Source: Lacinutrix neustonica
Lineage (GTDB): Bacteria; Bacteroidota; Bacteroidia; Flavobacteriales; Flavobacteriaceae
NCBI RefSeq assembly: GCF_026625145.1
Contig: NZ_CP113088.1
Coordinates: 310,001-374,000, forward strand
Length of the DNA: 64,000 bases
Reading direction: 5' to 3'
Shown here: positions 33,249-43,955 of the stretch, one piece after another
How positions within the stretch are numbered: the stretch's first letter is position 1
How the letters are laid out: each line of letters begins with the position of its first letter
Made by a program: the position numbers and the translations under genes
The notes under the pieces: model-generated
Databases searched by the model: none
What the model saw: the letters and a program-made list of their open reading frames with translations, nothing else
Told to the model about the DNA's origin: nothing

Positions 33249-34019
33249 ATGAAGAAAATACAATTCATAAAATTTAGCGCATACAATTTAGTTTGCATAA
33301 TAGTATTGATGTCTATGCAACTCCAACAAGATCTTTCAGCAAAAGAAATTGTAAAAAAAGCTGATGATAATATGCGTGGTAAAACTTCACAGGCCGACAT
33401 AACCATTAAAATTATTAGACCTACTTGGAGCCGAGAAATGAACATGAAAGCTTGGACAAAAGGCGATGATTATTCAATGATATTGGTAACGAGTCCAGCA
33501 AAAGAAAAGGGTACTGTTTTTTTAAAGCGTATCAAGGAAGTTTGGAATTGGATTCCATCTATTGAACGCAATATCAAACTACCACCATCCATGATGTCTC
33601 AGAGTTGGATGGGAACCGATTTTACCAATGATGATTTGGTAAAAGAAGCATCTTCTGTTTCTGATTATGATCATAAACTACTAAGAAATGAAACGGTTTT
33701 CAATAAAGACTGTTACAAAATTGAAATGATTCCAAAGCCTTCAGCAGCTATTGTTTGGGAAAAAGTAATTGTATGGATTGATTCTGAAGATTTTTTACAG
33801 TTAAAAGCTGAATTCTATGATGAAGATGGTGAATTGGTTAATATCATGAATTCCAGTGAAGTTAAAGAAATAGGAGGCAGGAAAATAACTTCAAAAATTG
33901 AAATGTTTCCAGTTGATAAGGAAGGAAACAGCACTGTAATAATTTACAATGATATCACTTTCGATAAGCCCATTAACGATAACTTCTTTGTCACGAGGAA
34001 TATGAAACAATTAAAATAA
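33249..34019 (+). CDS. Outer-membrane-lipoprotein-sorting-like protein (LolA-like fold)
   Basis: 256 residues with an N-terminal hydrophobic signal. KADDNMRGKTSQADITIKI, MILVTSPAKEKGTVFLK, WIPSIERNIKLPPSMM and SWMGTDFTNDDLV are hallmarks of the LolA-like periplasmic family found beside MacB/FtsX-type ABC permeases. Its stop overlaps the permease start (TAATG), so it is translationally coupled. Probably carries a lipid or lipoprotein cargo for the transporter. Confidence 0.85.
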   Translation: MKKIQFIKFSAYNLVCIIVLMSMQLQQDLSAKEIVKKADDNMRGKTSQADITIKIIRPTWSREMNMKAWTKGDDYSMILVTSPAKEKGTVFLKRIKEVWNWIPSIERNIKLPPSMMSQSWMGTDFTNDDLVKEASSVSDYDHKLLRNETVFNKDCYKIEMIPKPSAAIVWEKVIVWIDSEDFLQLKAEFYDEDGELVNIMNSSEVKEIGGRKITSKIEMFPVDKEGNSTVIIYNDITFDKPINDNFFVTRNMKQLK

Positions 34020-35239
34020 TGTTACTAAAACTAGCCTGGTTAAACATTTGGCGCAATAAGCGTCGAACCATCATAACCGCCACCTCTGTGTTTTTTGCGG
34101 TGTTATTGGCTATCCTTTTTCGTTCGTTAACCGATGGCATTTACGATAATATGATTCATAATGTGGTGAGTTATTCATCTGGTTACCTACAAATCCATCA
34201 GAAAGGCTATTGGGAAGAACAATCTATTGACAATACATTTGAGGAAGATGGACAACTCTATCAAGATTTGCTTAATAATCCAAATGTTACACAGTTAATG
34301 CCTCGTTTACAAACATTTGCACTAGCATCGAATACCGATAAAACTAAAGGTGTGCTTATTTTAGGAATAGATCCTGCTAAAGAAAAAGCAGTCAACAACC
34401 TTCACGAAAAAATCACAGAGGGTCAATATATTGTAACCACTACTGATCATGCTGTTGTTTTAGGTGAAGGTTTAGCATCGCAACTAAAATTAAAGGTGAA
34501 TGATACCGTGGTGCTTTTAGGGCAAGGCTATCATGCCAGTAGTGCTGCAGCAAAATTTAGAGTAAAAGGACTCATAAAATTAGGAGCTATCGAATTGAAT
34601 AACAGTGTCGTGTATATGCCGTTACAACAAGCGCAATATATGCACGGTGCCACAAACAGGTTGACCTCCGTTTCGGTAATGCTGGATAAAACAACAAACC
34701 TCGAAAGGGTAAAACAGTCTTTAAAAGAATCAATAGATGCTAATGCATACGAAGTGATGACCTGGAAAGAAATGATGCGAGAAATGGATCAATTCATCGA
34801 AGCAGATAGCACAGGACATTATATCATTATCGGGATTTTATATTTTGTTATTTCGTTTGGATTATTTGGCACTTTATTAATGATGATTTTTGAGCGACAA
34901 CACGAATTAGGCATCTTGATTGCTATCGGAATGAAAAAACATTTACTAGCATTTGTCCTTTTTTTAGAATCCATTATGATCACCTTATTGGGATGTTTTA
35001 CAGGTGTTATTGCTGGTTTTTTAGTTATAAAATGGTTTACCGCGTATCCCATTCATTTTACTGGTGAGCTCAAAGAAGTTTATGAGGATTATGGTATAGA
35101 ATCCATCATTTACTTCTCTAGTCATGAGAAAATTTTTATTGTTCAAACTTTAGTGGTTTTACTATTATCGATATTGCTCGCCTTTTATCCCGGGTATAAG
35201 GTGATGACATTAAAACCTGTAGAAGCTATAAATAGTTAG
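34019..35239 (+). CDS. FtsX-like ABC transporter permease
   Basis: 406 residues. First transmembrane helix after WLNIWRNKRRTIIT, a large periplasmic MacB-type domain, then three C-terminal helices with FGTLLMMIFERQHELGILIAIGM, the permease signature that contacts the ATPase. Partner of the permease at 35242, so this is a heterodimeric LolCE-like system. Confidence 0.9.
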   Translation: MLLKLAWLNIWRNKRRTIITATSVFFAVLLAILFRSLTDGIYDNMIHNVVSYSSGYLQIHQKGYWEEQSIDNTFEEDGQLYQDLLNNPNVTQLMPRLQTFALASNTDKTKGVLILGIDPAKEKAVNNLHEKITEGQYIVTTTDHAVVLGEGLASQLKLKVNDTVVLLGQGYHASSAAAKFRVKGLIKLGAIELNNSVVYMPLQQAQYMHGATNRLTSVSVMLDKTTNLERVKQSLKESIDANAYEVMTWKEMMREMDQFIEADSTGHYIIIGILYFVISFGLFGTLLMMIFERQHELGILIAIGMKKHLLAFVLFLESIMITLLGCFTGVIAGFLVIKWFTAYPIHFTGELKEVYEDYGIESIIYFSSHEKIFIVQTLVVLLLSILLAFYPGYKVMTLKPVEAINS

Positions 35240-35241
35240 TT

Positions 35242-36459
35242 ATGTTATTTCAAATTGCTTGGCGGAATATATGGCGGAATACATCCGAAGTCTAGTGGTG
35301 ATAAGCTCTATTATCATTGGGGTTTGGGCTGGAGTGTTTATTCTGTCTTTTGCTTGGGGTTTGTATAAAAACAACATCGATGAGTCGGTTTATAAACAAT
35401 TATCTCATATTCAAATACACCATCCTAGATTTCAAGATGAGAACGATTCTAAATTCACTATTACAAATACAAATGCCGTTGTAAACTCATTGCAAGCAGA
35501 TGATCGCATCGCTTCGGTAAGTTCCCGTGTTATTGCAACAGGAATGGTACAGTCTCCAACAACAGCAAGTGGTGTGAAAATTTATGGTATTAATCCTGCT
35601 TCAGAAATTACTCAAATGAGATTAAAAGAAAGCCTAAGAGAAGGTACTTATTTTAATTCAGGAAAGGATAATGAGATTCTTATCGGAGAAAAATTAGCCG
35701 AGAAAACTTAAAATTAAATTGAAAAGTAAAGTCGTGTTAACCTTTACCAATGTTCATTCAGAAATCGTATCAGCAGCTTTTAGAGTAGGGGGCCTCTACA
35801 GGTCTAAAAATAGTTCTTTAGATGAAGTCAACGTCTATGTACAACAAAAGCATTTAAGGGACTTGTTAGAATTAAAGCCTTCTGAAAGTCATGAAATAGC
35901 CATTTTGATAAAAGATGACGCGCAACTAGATGCCATTAAAAACCATAGTAAAACGGTAGTCTCTACAGGGAAAATTGAAGATTGGAAAGAATTGTCGCCT
36001 GAGTTAGGACTGATTATAGAATCTTTTAACCTGTACACTTATATCATTAGCGGCATCATTCTATTAGCCTTAACATTTGGTATCATCAACACCATGCTTA
36101 TGGCTGTACTAGAGCGTATTCGAGAACTGGGAATGTTAATGGCTATTGGGTTGAATAAACGAAAGATATTTCTAATGATTATGTTAGAGACCTTTTATTT
36201 AACACTCATAGGGGCTCCAATAGGCCTGCTGTTTGGGTGGTTGACGGTTACAGTGCTTGGGAAAACAGGAATAAACATCTCGATGTTTTCAGAAGGATTG
36301 GCATCCTATGGATTCAGCGCCATGATTTATCCGGCATTAGATCAAGAAAAATATGTAATTATCGTCTTGATGTGTTTAATTACGGCCATATTTTCGGCAA
36401 TTTACCCTGCTTACAGAGCCTTGCAGTTAAACCCATCAGAAGCAATACGTAAAATTTAA
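35242..36459 (+). CDS. Second FtsX-like ABC transporter permease
   Basis: 405 residues after corrections. The true start is ATG 35242 (MLFQIAWRNIWRNTSGSL), hidden by a missing G at 35285-35290 (TCCGAAG for TCCGGAAG). An inserted A at 35699-35703 (CCGAG for CCGG) splits the middle; restored it reads LAGKLKIKLKSKV. The C terminus has INTMLMAVLERIRELGMLMAIGL. Starts 2 bases after the first permease gene. Confidence 0.88.
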
Positions 36460-36463
36460 AGTT

Positions 36464-37163
36464 ATGGCAAAAACAATTATAGATGCACATAATGTGAGTA
36501 AAACATTCAATCCTAAAACGATTCCCGTTCATGCGGTTCAAAATGTGCATGTGCATATAGAAGAAGGTGAGTTTGTGGCGTTAGTTGGACCTTCCGGCTC
36601 CGGAAAATCGACCTTACTGAATATGATGGGGGGATTGGATGAGCCCACCGAAGGGACTGTTTTTATTGATGGGATTCAAATTACAACGCTTTCAGAAAAC
36701 AAGCTGATCGATTTTAGATTGCACAATATAGGATTTGTATTTCAGGCCTTTAATTTGATTCCTGTACTTACAGCAAAAGAGAATGTGGGCTTTGTTTTGC
36801 AGTTACAGCATATGCCAAAAAACGACCGTAAAAAACGGGTGCTATCGTTATTGGAAGACGTTGGATTAGAAGATAAAATAAACAGTAAACCAAGCGAACT
36901 GTCCGGAGGCCAGCAGCAACGTGTTGCCGTAGCGAGAGCCTTGGCGTCTAAACCAAAAATAATACTGGCAGATGAGCCAACAGCAAACTTAGATTCGAAA
37001 TCTGCTGCTAATTTGCTGGATATTATGGCAAAACTGAATAAGGAAGAAAAAATCACCTTCTTGTTTTCCACACACGACCAGGAGAGTGATTAAAAAGGCC
37101 GGAAGGGTCATCACATTGGTGGATGGTAAAATAGATTCAGATGTTTTACAAACACCAAGTTAA
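36464..37163 (+). CDS. ABC transporter ATP-binding protein (LolD/MacB-like)
   Basis: 232 residues after correction. Walker A GPSGSGKST, Q-loop VFQAFNLIP, signature LSGGQQQRVAVARAL, Walker B IILADEPTANLD and H-loop STHD. CCAGG at 37078-37082 carries an extra base. CCGG restores STHDRRVIKKAGRVITLVDGK and moves the stop to 37161. Energises the export complex with the two permeases. Confidence 0.92.
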
Positions 37164-37168
37164 ACCTA

Positions 37169-38316
37169 ATGAAAAAGGCCTGGTTTATACCGCTTTAGTG
37201 CTTATAAGTTTTAATGCATTAGCGCAAGAAAAAGAACAACAGTTCGTGGTATCCGGTTATCTCAAGAACCTTAATGAATTTAGTTTTATGGATAGGCTCG
37301 ACCAGTTGCAATGGACTACCTTTTTACACAACCGGCTTAATTTTAAATATATGCCTTTGGAAGAAATTTCCGTTAGATTAGAATTCAGAAATCGCCTGTT
37401 TTATGGTGATAATGTTAAAAACATATTCGGTTTTTCAAATTTCATTTCTCAGGATCTTGGTCCGGTTGATTTATCTTGGAATCTCATCGATGATGGAAGC
37501 CTACTGTTAAATACCACTATAGATCGGGCTTTAATTAATTATACATCAGGCAATTGGGATATCACTTTGGGTAGGCAACGTATTAATTGGGGAATGAATT
37601 TAGCCTGGAACCCCAACGATATTTTCAATACCTACAATCTGCTTGATTTTGATTACGAAGAGCGTCCTGGAAGTGATGCGCTTCGCGTTCAATATTATTT
37701 AGGGGATTTCAACAAGATTGAAGTAGCGGTAAAAAAGGGGAGTGCTAAAAATAATCATATCGTTGCAGCCCTATACAAATGCAATACAGGGTCTTATGAT
37801 ATTCAGTTAATTACAGGCGTTTACCAAAAAGATTGGATTCTTGGAGCGGGATGGGCTGGGAATTTAAACAATGCTGGGTTTAAAGGCGAAGTCACTTATT
37901 TTGTGCCATATGAGCGCTATTTCAATTCAAAAAACACATTAAGCACCTCTTTATCTGTAGATTATGGTTTTAAAAAAGGACTCTATATCAACGGTTCTAT
38001 TTTATATATTAGTGGTCATAATGAAGCATCCAATACTTTAGGAACATTGGTTTACACCAATTTAAATGCTAAAAACTTAATGCCTTTTGAATTTTCAGGA
38101 TTTTTACAATGCGCCAAAGAGTTCACACCGCTTTTTAAGGGGACGTTCAGCACTATTTATTCTCCTACAAATCAATCAGTTATTATAATCCCGAGTTTAG
38201 GGTATTCTATAGCCACAAATTGGGAACTTGATTTTACAGGACAGTCCTTTTTTCAATTTGAAGAGTATAAACCGTTAGGAAATAGTTTTTTTGCTCGCTT
38301 ACGATGGAGTTTTTGA
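37169..38316 (+). CDS. Outer-membrane beta-barrel protein of the ABC export operon
   Basis: 382 residues after correction. The proper start is ATG 37169, giving a signal peptide (WFIPALVLISFNALAQ). It is hidden by a lost G at 37190 (ACCGCT for ACCGGCT). The mature protein alternates polar and hydrophobic residues, ends in an aromatic strand (FFARLRWSF), and contains GRQRINWGMNLAWNPNDIF. That fits a porin-like or DUF1302-like barrel and likely the outer-membrane partner of the transporter. Confidence 0.75.
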
Positions 38317-38899
38317 ATGGTTTATGTATAAATGAACAAAATTCACATTCAATAAAGGTTACTATAAATCCTTTACTTATTATGCAAAATAGAATCTCGA
38401 TGTGCTACACAACTAAATTATTCTAACGAAGCCACAATTATATGTTATGATTCGAGCCACAATTAGCTTGACATAATCAATACAGATATAAAACACTGCG
38501 TGTTGGTTATAGCTTTGATTATGTCAAATAGCGCCCAAAAGCGCTATTTCGCTAATTGTTATAAAATGTACTATAATGTTCTGCGTGGCGCCTGTCCTGA
38601 GCATTAGGCGAAGGGTAACTTGAGCTTTGGTTAAAAGCGAAAGATATTACTTCAGTTCCTTAAAAAAATTTATTCTCAAAAGATTCTTCTGCGATGTTAA
38701 TAGAACACTTTTTATGCGACGACGTAGGAGGGAAGCATAATGTGTGTGGAATGGTTTATTAATACAAATTACTCTAATTATGGTTTCCCGTAATCTATTA
38801 CGTGTTAAATTTTAGTATATTTAAACTCTCCCTGTAATTAATTATTCAGTTCAACTGACTATAGTTTTTGAACTATGGTAAAAATCGGTATTTAAAATT
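38317..38899. repeat. Composite repeats, left flank of the accessory block
   Basis: No gene. In order: TTATGCAAAATAGAAT (~38380), a TTATTCTAACGAAGCCACAA repeat (~38415), a 59-bp unit at 38519-38577 that recurs at 48792-48850, then the GAGCATTAGGCGAAGG, AATTTATTCTCAAA and GTGTGTGGAATGG repeats at 38594-38755 shared with 32.7-33.15 kb. Contains the hairpin GCGCCCAAAAGCGC. Confidence 0.75.
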
Positions 38900-40859
38900 A
38901 TGAGGGTATTATCAAAGTCAAGATTCAAACTTGGGCTAGAATGTCCGAACAAACTTTTTTACACTAGTAACAAAGAATATGCTAATGCTAAAAAGGAAGA
39001 CACTTTTTTAGAAGCATTAGCTCAAGGCGGATTTCAAGTTGAAGAACTTGCAAGGTTGCATTTTCCTGGAGGAACACTTATAGACGAAGATACTTGGGAG
39101 TATAAAAAAGCATGGAATATGACCCAAATGCTTTTAAAACAAGAGAATGTAATAATTTATGAAGCTGCTTTTCTATTTGAAGGATTATATATAAAAACAG
39201 ATATTTTAGTAAAAAAGGGTAATATAATTGATTTGATTGAAGTGAAATCTAAATCATTTTTACCAGATGATGAATTTTTATTCATTGGCAAAAGAGGTGG
39301 AATGGTTGCAGGTTGGAAACCCTACTTATTTGATGTCGCATTTCAAAAGCATGTAATCCAATCTTGTTATCCACATTGGAAAATAAACTCTTTTATAATG
39401 ATGGCTGATAAATCTAAAACTGCGAGTGTTGATGGACTAAATCAACTATTTAGGATTACAAAAAAGGGAAATAATCGTACTGGTATTATTAGTAAAGTTA
39501 ATGCTATAGAGGAAATTGGCAATTCAGTTCTAGGTAGAAAAAATGTTACGGAAATTGTAGATGGTATTGAATCTAATAAGCATAAATATAATGAGAATTT
39601 GACCTTTCAAGAGTCTATTTTAATATTCAAAGAGTTATATGAAAATGAAACCTACGCAAATTGGCCTACTTCTTTTAGTGCTTGCAAGAAGTGCGAATTT
39701 AAATTAACTCAAAGTAATGATGTGAAATTGAAGTCTGGTTTCAAGGAGTGTTTTAGTAAACAACATAAATGGGGAGAAAAAGAGTTTAACCAACCAAACA
39801 TATTTGACATATACGATTTTAGAAAAGGGAATAAATTATTTCAGGATGGCATTGTTTTTAAAAAGGATTTGACAGTAGATAATATTGGATTAAAAGTAGA
39901 AGCTGAAAAACTTACAACATCAAATAGACAATGGTTGCAAATTGAAAAAGAAATAAATAATGATTCTTCCTACTATGTTGACAAAGATGGTTTAAAAAAT
40001 GAATTAGAAAAATGGATATTCCCTTTGCATTTTATTGATTTTGAAACGAGTATGTCTGCTTTACCATTTAATAAAGGGCTCAAACCATATGAACAAGTTG
40101 CTTTTCAATTTTCTCATCACATTTATCATGAAAACGGAATTGTAGAACATGCAAATCAGTATATAAATAATACGATAAGAGAGTTTCCGAATTTTAAATT
40201 TGTTAGAGCCTTAAGAGATGCTTTAATTAATTATGAGGGAACTATTTTTAGATACTCGCATCATGAAAATACAATTTTAAACGCTATTTATATTCAATTA
40301 AAAGATTCTGATGAACCTGATAAAGAAGACTTAATGAGTTTTATCCAAACCATATCACATTCTAAACGTGGTAGTGCAATTGAATGGTCTCGGAGAAAGA
40401 GATATGGTGGATTTATGGGATTTAGAGAAGTGTTACTATTATAACCCTCTTACTAAAGGTTCAAATTCACTAAAAGAAGTTTTACCAGCTTCAATTAATT
40501 CAAGTCCTTATTTATTAAAAAAGTATTCTCAATCAATTGGTGAAATAAATCTAACTAGCATGAATTTTTCTGATAATCATGTATGGCTAAAACAAGAGAA
40601 TGGAAACGTATTAAACCCTTATAAATTATTGCCTCCAGTTTTTGAGGATTGGACAGAAGATGCATTAGTAAACACACTTTCCGAAATTGAAGGAATAGCA
40701 GATGGAGGAGCGGCATTGACAACATACAGTAAAATGCAATATACTGATATGACTCAAGCAGAGATTGATGAATTGAGTATAGCTTTATTCAAGTATTGTG
40801 AGTTAGATACTCTCGCTATGGTTATGGTTTATGAACACTTTAAGGAAATTACTTTATAA
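38900..40859 (+). CDS. DUF2779-type RecB-like nuclease with RNase H-like domain
   Basis: 652 residues after correction. N-terminal LSKSRFKLGLECPNKLFY is typical of the family. A PD-(D/E)xK nuclease core follows (KTDILVKKGNIIDLIEVKSKS, D...ExK). A cysteine pair SACKKCEFK lies near residue 265. The C-terminal exonuclease-like domain has HFIDFETSMSALPF and FRYSHHENTILN (DxE and H). TCTCGG at 40388-40393 has an extra T; CCGG gives EWSGERDMVDLWDLEKCYYY. Its stop overlaps the WYL start. Probably acts on foreign or recombination DNA. Confidence 0.8.
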
Positions 40860-41867
40860 TGGCAGATAACCAAAAAGCGTTAAAAAGATATAGGATCATC
40901 TTAAAGGTATTGAGTAGAGAAGGAAGTTTTACTTCTAAACACATTTATCATTCCTGTTTAAATAGCGGAATAGATGTTGGATATCGAACCGTTCAAAAAG
41001 ATCCGGAAGACTTAAGGGATGACGAGACTATTTTTGGAAGAAATTTAGGAATTAAATATGATGAAAAAGAAAAGAAGTGGTATAGCACAGGAATACCAGC
41101 GGAGATTTTCACTGCTTTAGAACTAAAAGATGGAGAAATAGATGCGCTGCTATTTTATGCAAAAACAATTAATCAATATCAAGACTATCCTGTTTTTAGA
41201 GATATATCTCAAGCCATGAAGAAGGTTATAGACAGCTCAAACATTTCTGAAGAGCGAAAAAAATTATTTAGATTAAAAAATTTAATTGAGCCGAGAAACA
41301 CATCCACCAATTTCAGGAATAGAATTTATTGTTGATTTGCTAAAAGCAATTTCATCAAGGAATATTATCGAAGTGGAATATGAAAGATTTGGTAAAGAAT
41401 CTAAAACACATAGAGTCAAACCAATATTATTGAAAGTAGATAAATTGATGTGGTACTTGATAGCCATTAATATTAAGTATGATAGTTATATAACATTCGC
41501 ATTAGACAGAGTTAAAAATGTTTTATCAACTGAAGATTTTTTTGAGGAAATAAAATTTAACAGTGCGGAGTATTTTAAATATTCATTTGGTATCACTGTT
41601 TCTGAAGATGAACCCGTTGAAGTAACAATTTCATTTGATGCCGAACAAGGTCACTACCTAAAAACACTACCAATTCATCCAACTCAAGAAATCCTGAAGG
41701 ATACAAAAAAGGAACTAATTTTAAAAGTTACAGTTAAACCATCATATGAATTCTTTTCAAAAATCTATAGTTATTGCAGTCATGCAAGGGTAATCTCACC
41801 TAATGAAATTAAAGATATATTTCGAAATAATTTTAATAAAGCTAAAGAAAATTACAAAATATCATAA
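40859..41867 (+). CDS. WYL-domain transcriptional regulator
   Basis: 335 residues after correction. N-terminal winged helix (RYRIILKVLSREGSFTSKHIY, quoted in part) and a WYL core (LMWYLIAINIK, FALDRVKNV). A C-terminal WCX-like part (SFDAEQGHYLKTLPIHPTQE) completes it. CCGAG at 41291-41295 has an inserted A; CCGG gives LIEPETHPPISG. WYL proteins such as BrxR and CapW repress phage-defence operons, so it may control the nuclease and the ubiquitin-like genes downstream. Confidence 0.88.
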
Positions 41868-41877
41868 AAAAAATTAA

Positions 41878-41898
41878 TGGCGCATATGGGTTGCGCCA
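41878..41898 (+). terminator. Hairpin between the WYL gene and the ubiquitin-like operon
   Basis: TGGCGC and GCGCCA arms with a 9-base loop, 10 bases after the WYL stop. There is no long T run, so it may be a weak terminator or attenuator separating two transcripts. Confidence 0.5.
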
Positions 41899-41953
41899 TG
41901 TATTCATTTATTTGTACCATAAAAAATTGTTTAATAACAAAAAAAGTAAAATT

Positions 41954-42223
41954 ATGGTCTCAAATTTAGTAAAAGACGAAAAAACAGAAAAGGTAACCAT
42001 TATTGTCAATGGAACTCCTCATGAAGAAGAAAAGAACGATATCACTTATGATGAATTGGTTACACTTGCATTTCCCGATTTCCCGCAACATCCGTAAAGA
42101 ACTTATTCGGTTACTTATGAAAGAGGACAAGGAAATAAACCAACTGGAATTTTATCTCCAGGTGGGAAAGTTAGAGTAAAAGAAGGAATGATTTTTAAAG
42201 TGAAACATACTGGACAATCTTAA
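41954..42223 (+). CDS. Ubiquitin-like modifier (multiubiquitin-domain family)
   Basis: 89 residues reading CCGTAA at 42092-42097 as CCGGAA. As written, an in-frame TAA splits it. The beta-grasp pattern is KVTIIVNGTPHEEEKN, ITYDELVTLAFPD, TYSVTYERGQGNKP and GMIFKVKHTGQS, as in bacterial multiubiquitin-domain proteins, here a single domain. It has no C-terminal di-glycine and ends TGQS. It lies 6 bases before the E1-like gene. Likely the protein conjugated to targets by the following enzyme. Confidence 0.8.
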
Positions 42224-42229
42224 ATAGAA

Positions 42230-43404
42230 ATGATAGTAAGTTTAGCAGAAAATAATCAGGATATTGAAAGATTATTAAAAAAGGGATATGCATTAGCAAT
42301 AGATAGCAATCATCTTGTTGTTAGAGATATCCCTTATCTTGACAATAATGGAAACCTAAAAATTGGGGCAATAGTTTCAATAGTAAATTTTATTAGCAGA
42401 ATAAAATGAGCATGAAAGACCATCAAATATTCTTTTGTGGTAGTCATCCTCATGAATTAAACGGAAAGCCAATTAGAAATCTTGGTGGTGGTGCGACATC
42501 AGTTCATTTGACTTCAAAAGATTTAGTTGTGCAAAGGTCGTTTTCAAACAAGCCTCCTAGTGGGAAGTTTAAAGATTGGTTCGAAAAAATTGAAAATTAT
42601 GTTACCATAATTTCCGGACCAGCAATGGATAAATTTGATGCCAATCCTTATACTTTTAGAGTCGTTGATGAAAATTCTAAATCTGTTTTTAAATTTAGAG
42701 ATACTCTAACAAGTAGGGCAGAAATAGGAGAGTTAAGTGCTAAACTTGAACAAGATACAATTGCTATAATTGGACTTGGAGGTACAGGTTCTTACCTTTT
42801 GGATTTCTTGGTTAAAACTCCAGTTAAAGAAATTAAAGGATTTGATGGAGATTGGTTTCATGTTCATAATGCATTCCGTTCTCCTGGGAAATTAAATGAA
42901 GAAGATTTAGGTAAAAGAAAAACAGAAGTATATAAAAACCGTTATCAAAATTTCCGAAACAGTATAAATATTTATCCAAACTATATTACAAGCGATTCGG
43001 AAGAAGATTTAACTGGAGTCACTTTTGCTTTTGTGTGTGTGGATAGTGGAGATTCTAGAGGTGAAATATTCAATTTACTTATGAAAATGAAAATTCCATT
43101 TATAGATGTGGGTATGGGATTAGATAAAGATACGGGTTTAATAAGTGGCACACTACGTACTACATATTTTTCAGTTGAATCTACACAAAAGATTATAGAT
43201 AAAAGGTTAGCTCCTTTAAGTGATATTCCCGATGATGTTTATAAAAGTAATATACAAATTTCAGAACTAAACGCTTTAAATGCATGTTTAGCAGTTATAA
43301 AATATAAACAAGTTAGAGGTTTTTATTTGGATGACAATTCTTATTTCCACATGCTATTTAATGTCGATGGAGTAAATTTAGTAGGGGAGAATGGAAAAAG
43401 TTAA
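42230..43404 (+). CDS. E1-like ThiF-family activating enzyme with N-terminal DUF6791-like region
   Basis: 391 residues if one frame change near 42395-42405 is accepted; as written, the first 58 residues end at TGA 42406. The N terminus (KGYALAIDSNHLVVRDIPYLDN) and FFCGSHPHELNGKP match the region that precedes the E1 domain in multiubiquitin-associated enzymes. The adenylation domain has IIGLGGTGSYLLDFL, FDGDWFHVHNAFRSPG and FAFVCVDSGDSRGE (candidate thiol). Would adenylate and possibly transfer the ubiquitin-like protein. I see no separate E2 gene. Confidence 0.82.
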
Positions 43405-43801
43405 ACTATTAAAAGTAAAATATTTACCAAATGATTTAGAGCAAGGAATACTTTATGTTTCTGAAGAATATGGTATTGCAGGTCATTTGTGTCCATGTGG
43501 CTGTAAAAATAAAATAATGACTCCATTAGACCCATCCGAATGGTCTTTTAAGGAAGCTAATAATAAGCCGACTTTATATCCATCAATTGGTAATTGGGAA
43601 TTACCTTGTAGGTCACACTACTGGATTACTAATGGAAATATTGAATGGTCATATGATTGGAGCGAAGAGGAAATCATCGCTGGTCGTAAATCTGAAGCAA
43701 GAAAAAGAAAAGCCTATTACGACGATTTAGAAGTAAAACAAACTAAAAAATCAATTTTCAGAAGAATTTTAGATTGGTTTTTAAAACTATTATCAAATTA
43801 A
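43391..43801 (+). CDS. DUF6527-like zinc-binding protein of the ubiquitin-like operon
   Basis: 136 residues, overlapping the E1-like gene by 14 bases, so translationally coupled. HLCPCGCKNK and LPCRSHYWI supply four or five Cys/His ligands, a treble-clef or ribbon-like zinc site. LYPSIGNWELPC is characteristic of DUF6527 proteins that accompany multiubiquitin and ThiF genes. The basic C-terminal tail ends in an amphipathic segment (RRILDWFLKLLSN). A role as ligase or adaptor is speculation. Confidence 0.78.
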   Translation: MEKVKLLKVKYLPNDLEQGILYVSEEYGIAGHLCPCGCKNKIMTPLDPSEWSFKEANNKPTLYPSIGNWELPCRSHYWITNGNIEWSYDWSEEEIIAGRKSEARKRKAYYDDLEVKQTKKSIFRRILDWFLKLLSN

Positions 43802-43814
43802 TAAATAGAAAATT

Positions 43815-43955
43815 ATGATTACAATTGAAGCAATTAAACCTGGTCCAAAACCTAAAAAGGATGATGGCTCATTAGACAAAAGAAGAAGAGTTTCTCCTGA
43901 TAAAAAGAAAGATTATCCACCATTAAAAAAGCATAAGCACACAAAAGGTGATTAA
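43815..43955 (+). CDS. 46-residue basic peptide at the end of the ubiquitin-like operon
   Basis: Starts 13 bases after the DUF6527 stop. It reads MITIEAIKPGPKPKKDDG, then about twenty lysine, arginine and proline residues (DKRRRVSPDKKKDYPPLKK), and ends HKHTKGD. It is highly charged and probably disordered. Close spacing and an ordinary ATG argue that it is a real gene. It could be a nucleic-acid-binding partner, a substrate or a regulator. No family known to me. Confidence 0.5.
   Translation: MITIEAIKPGPKPKKDDGSLDKRRRVSPDKKKDYPPLKKHKHTKGD

Noticed and set aside
37141..37168. ATG at 37141 as start of the outer-membrane protein
   Set aside because: It lies inside the end of the ABC ATPase gene and gives no signal peptide. 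ATG 37169 with the CCGG restored at 37190 gives a proper one.
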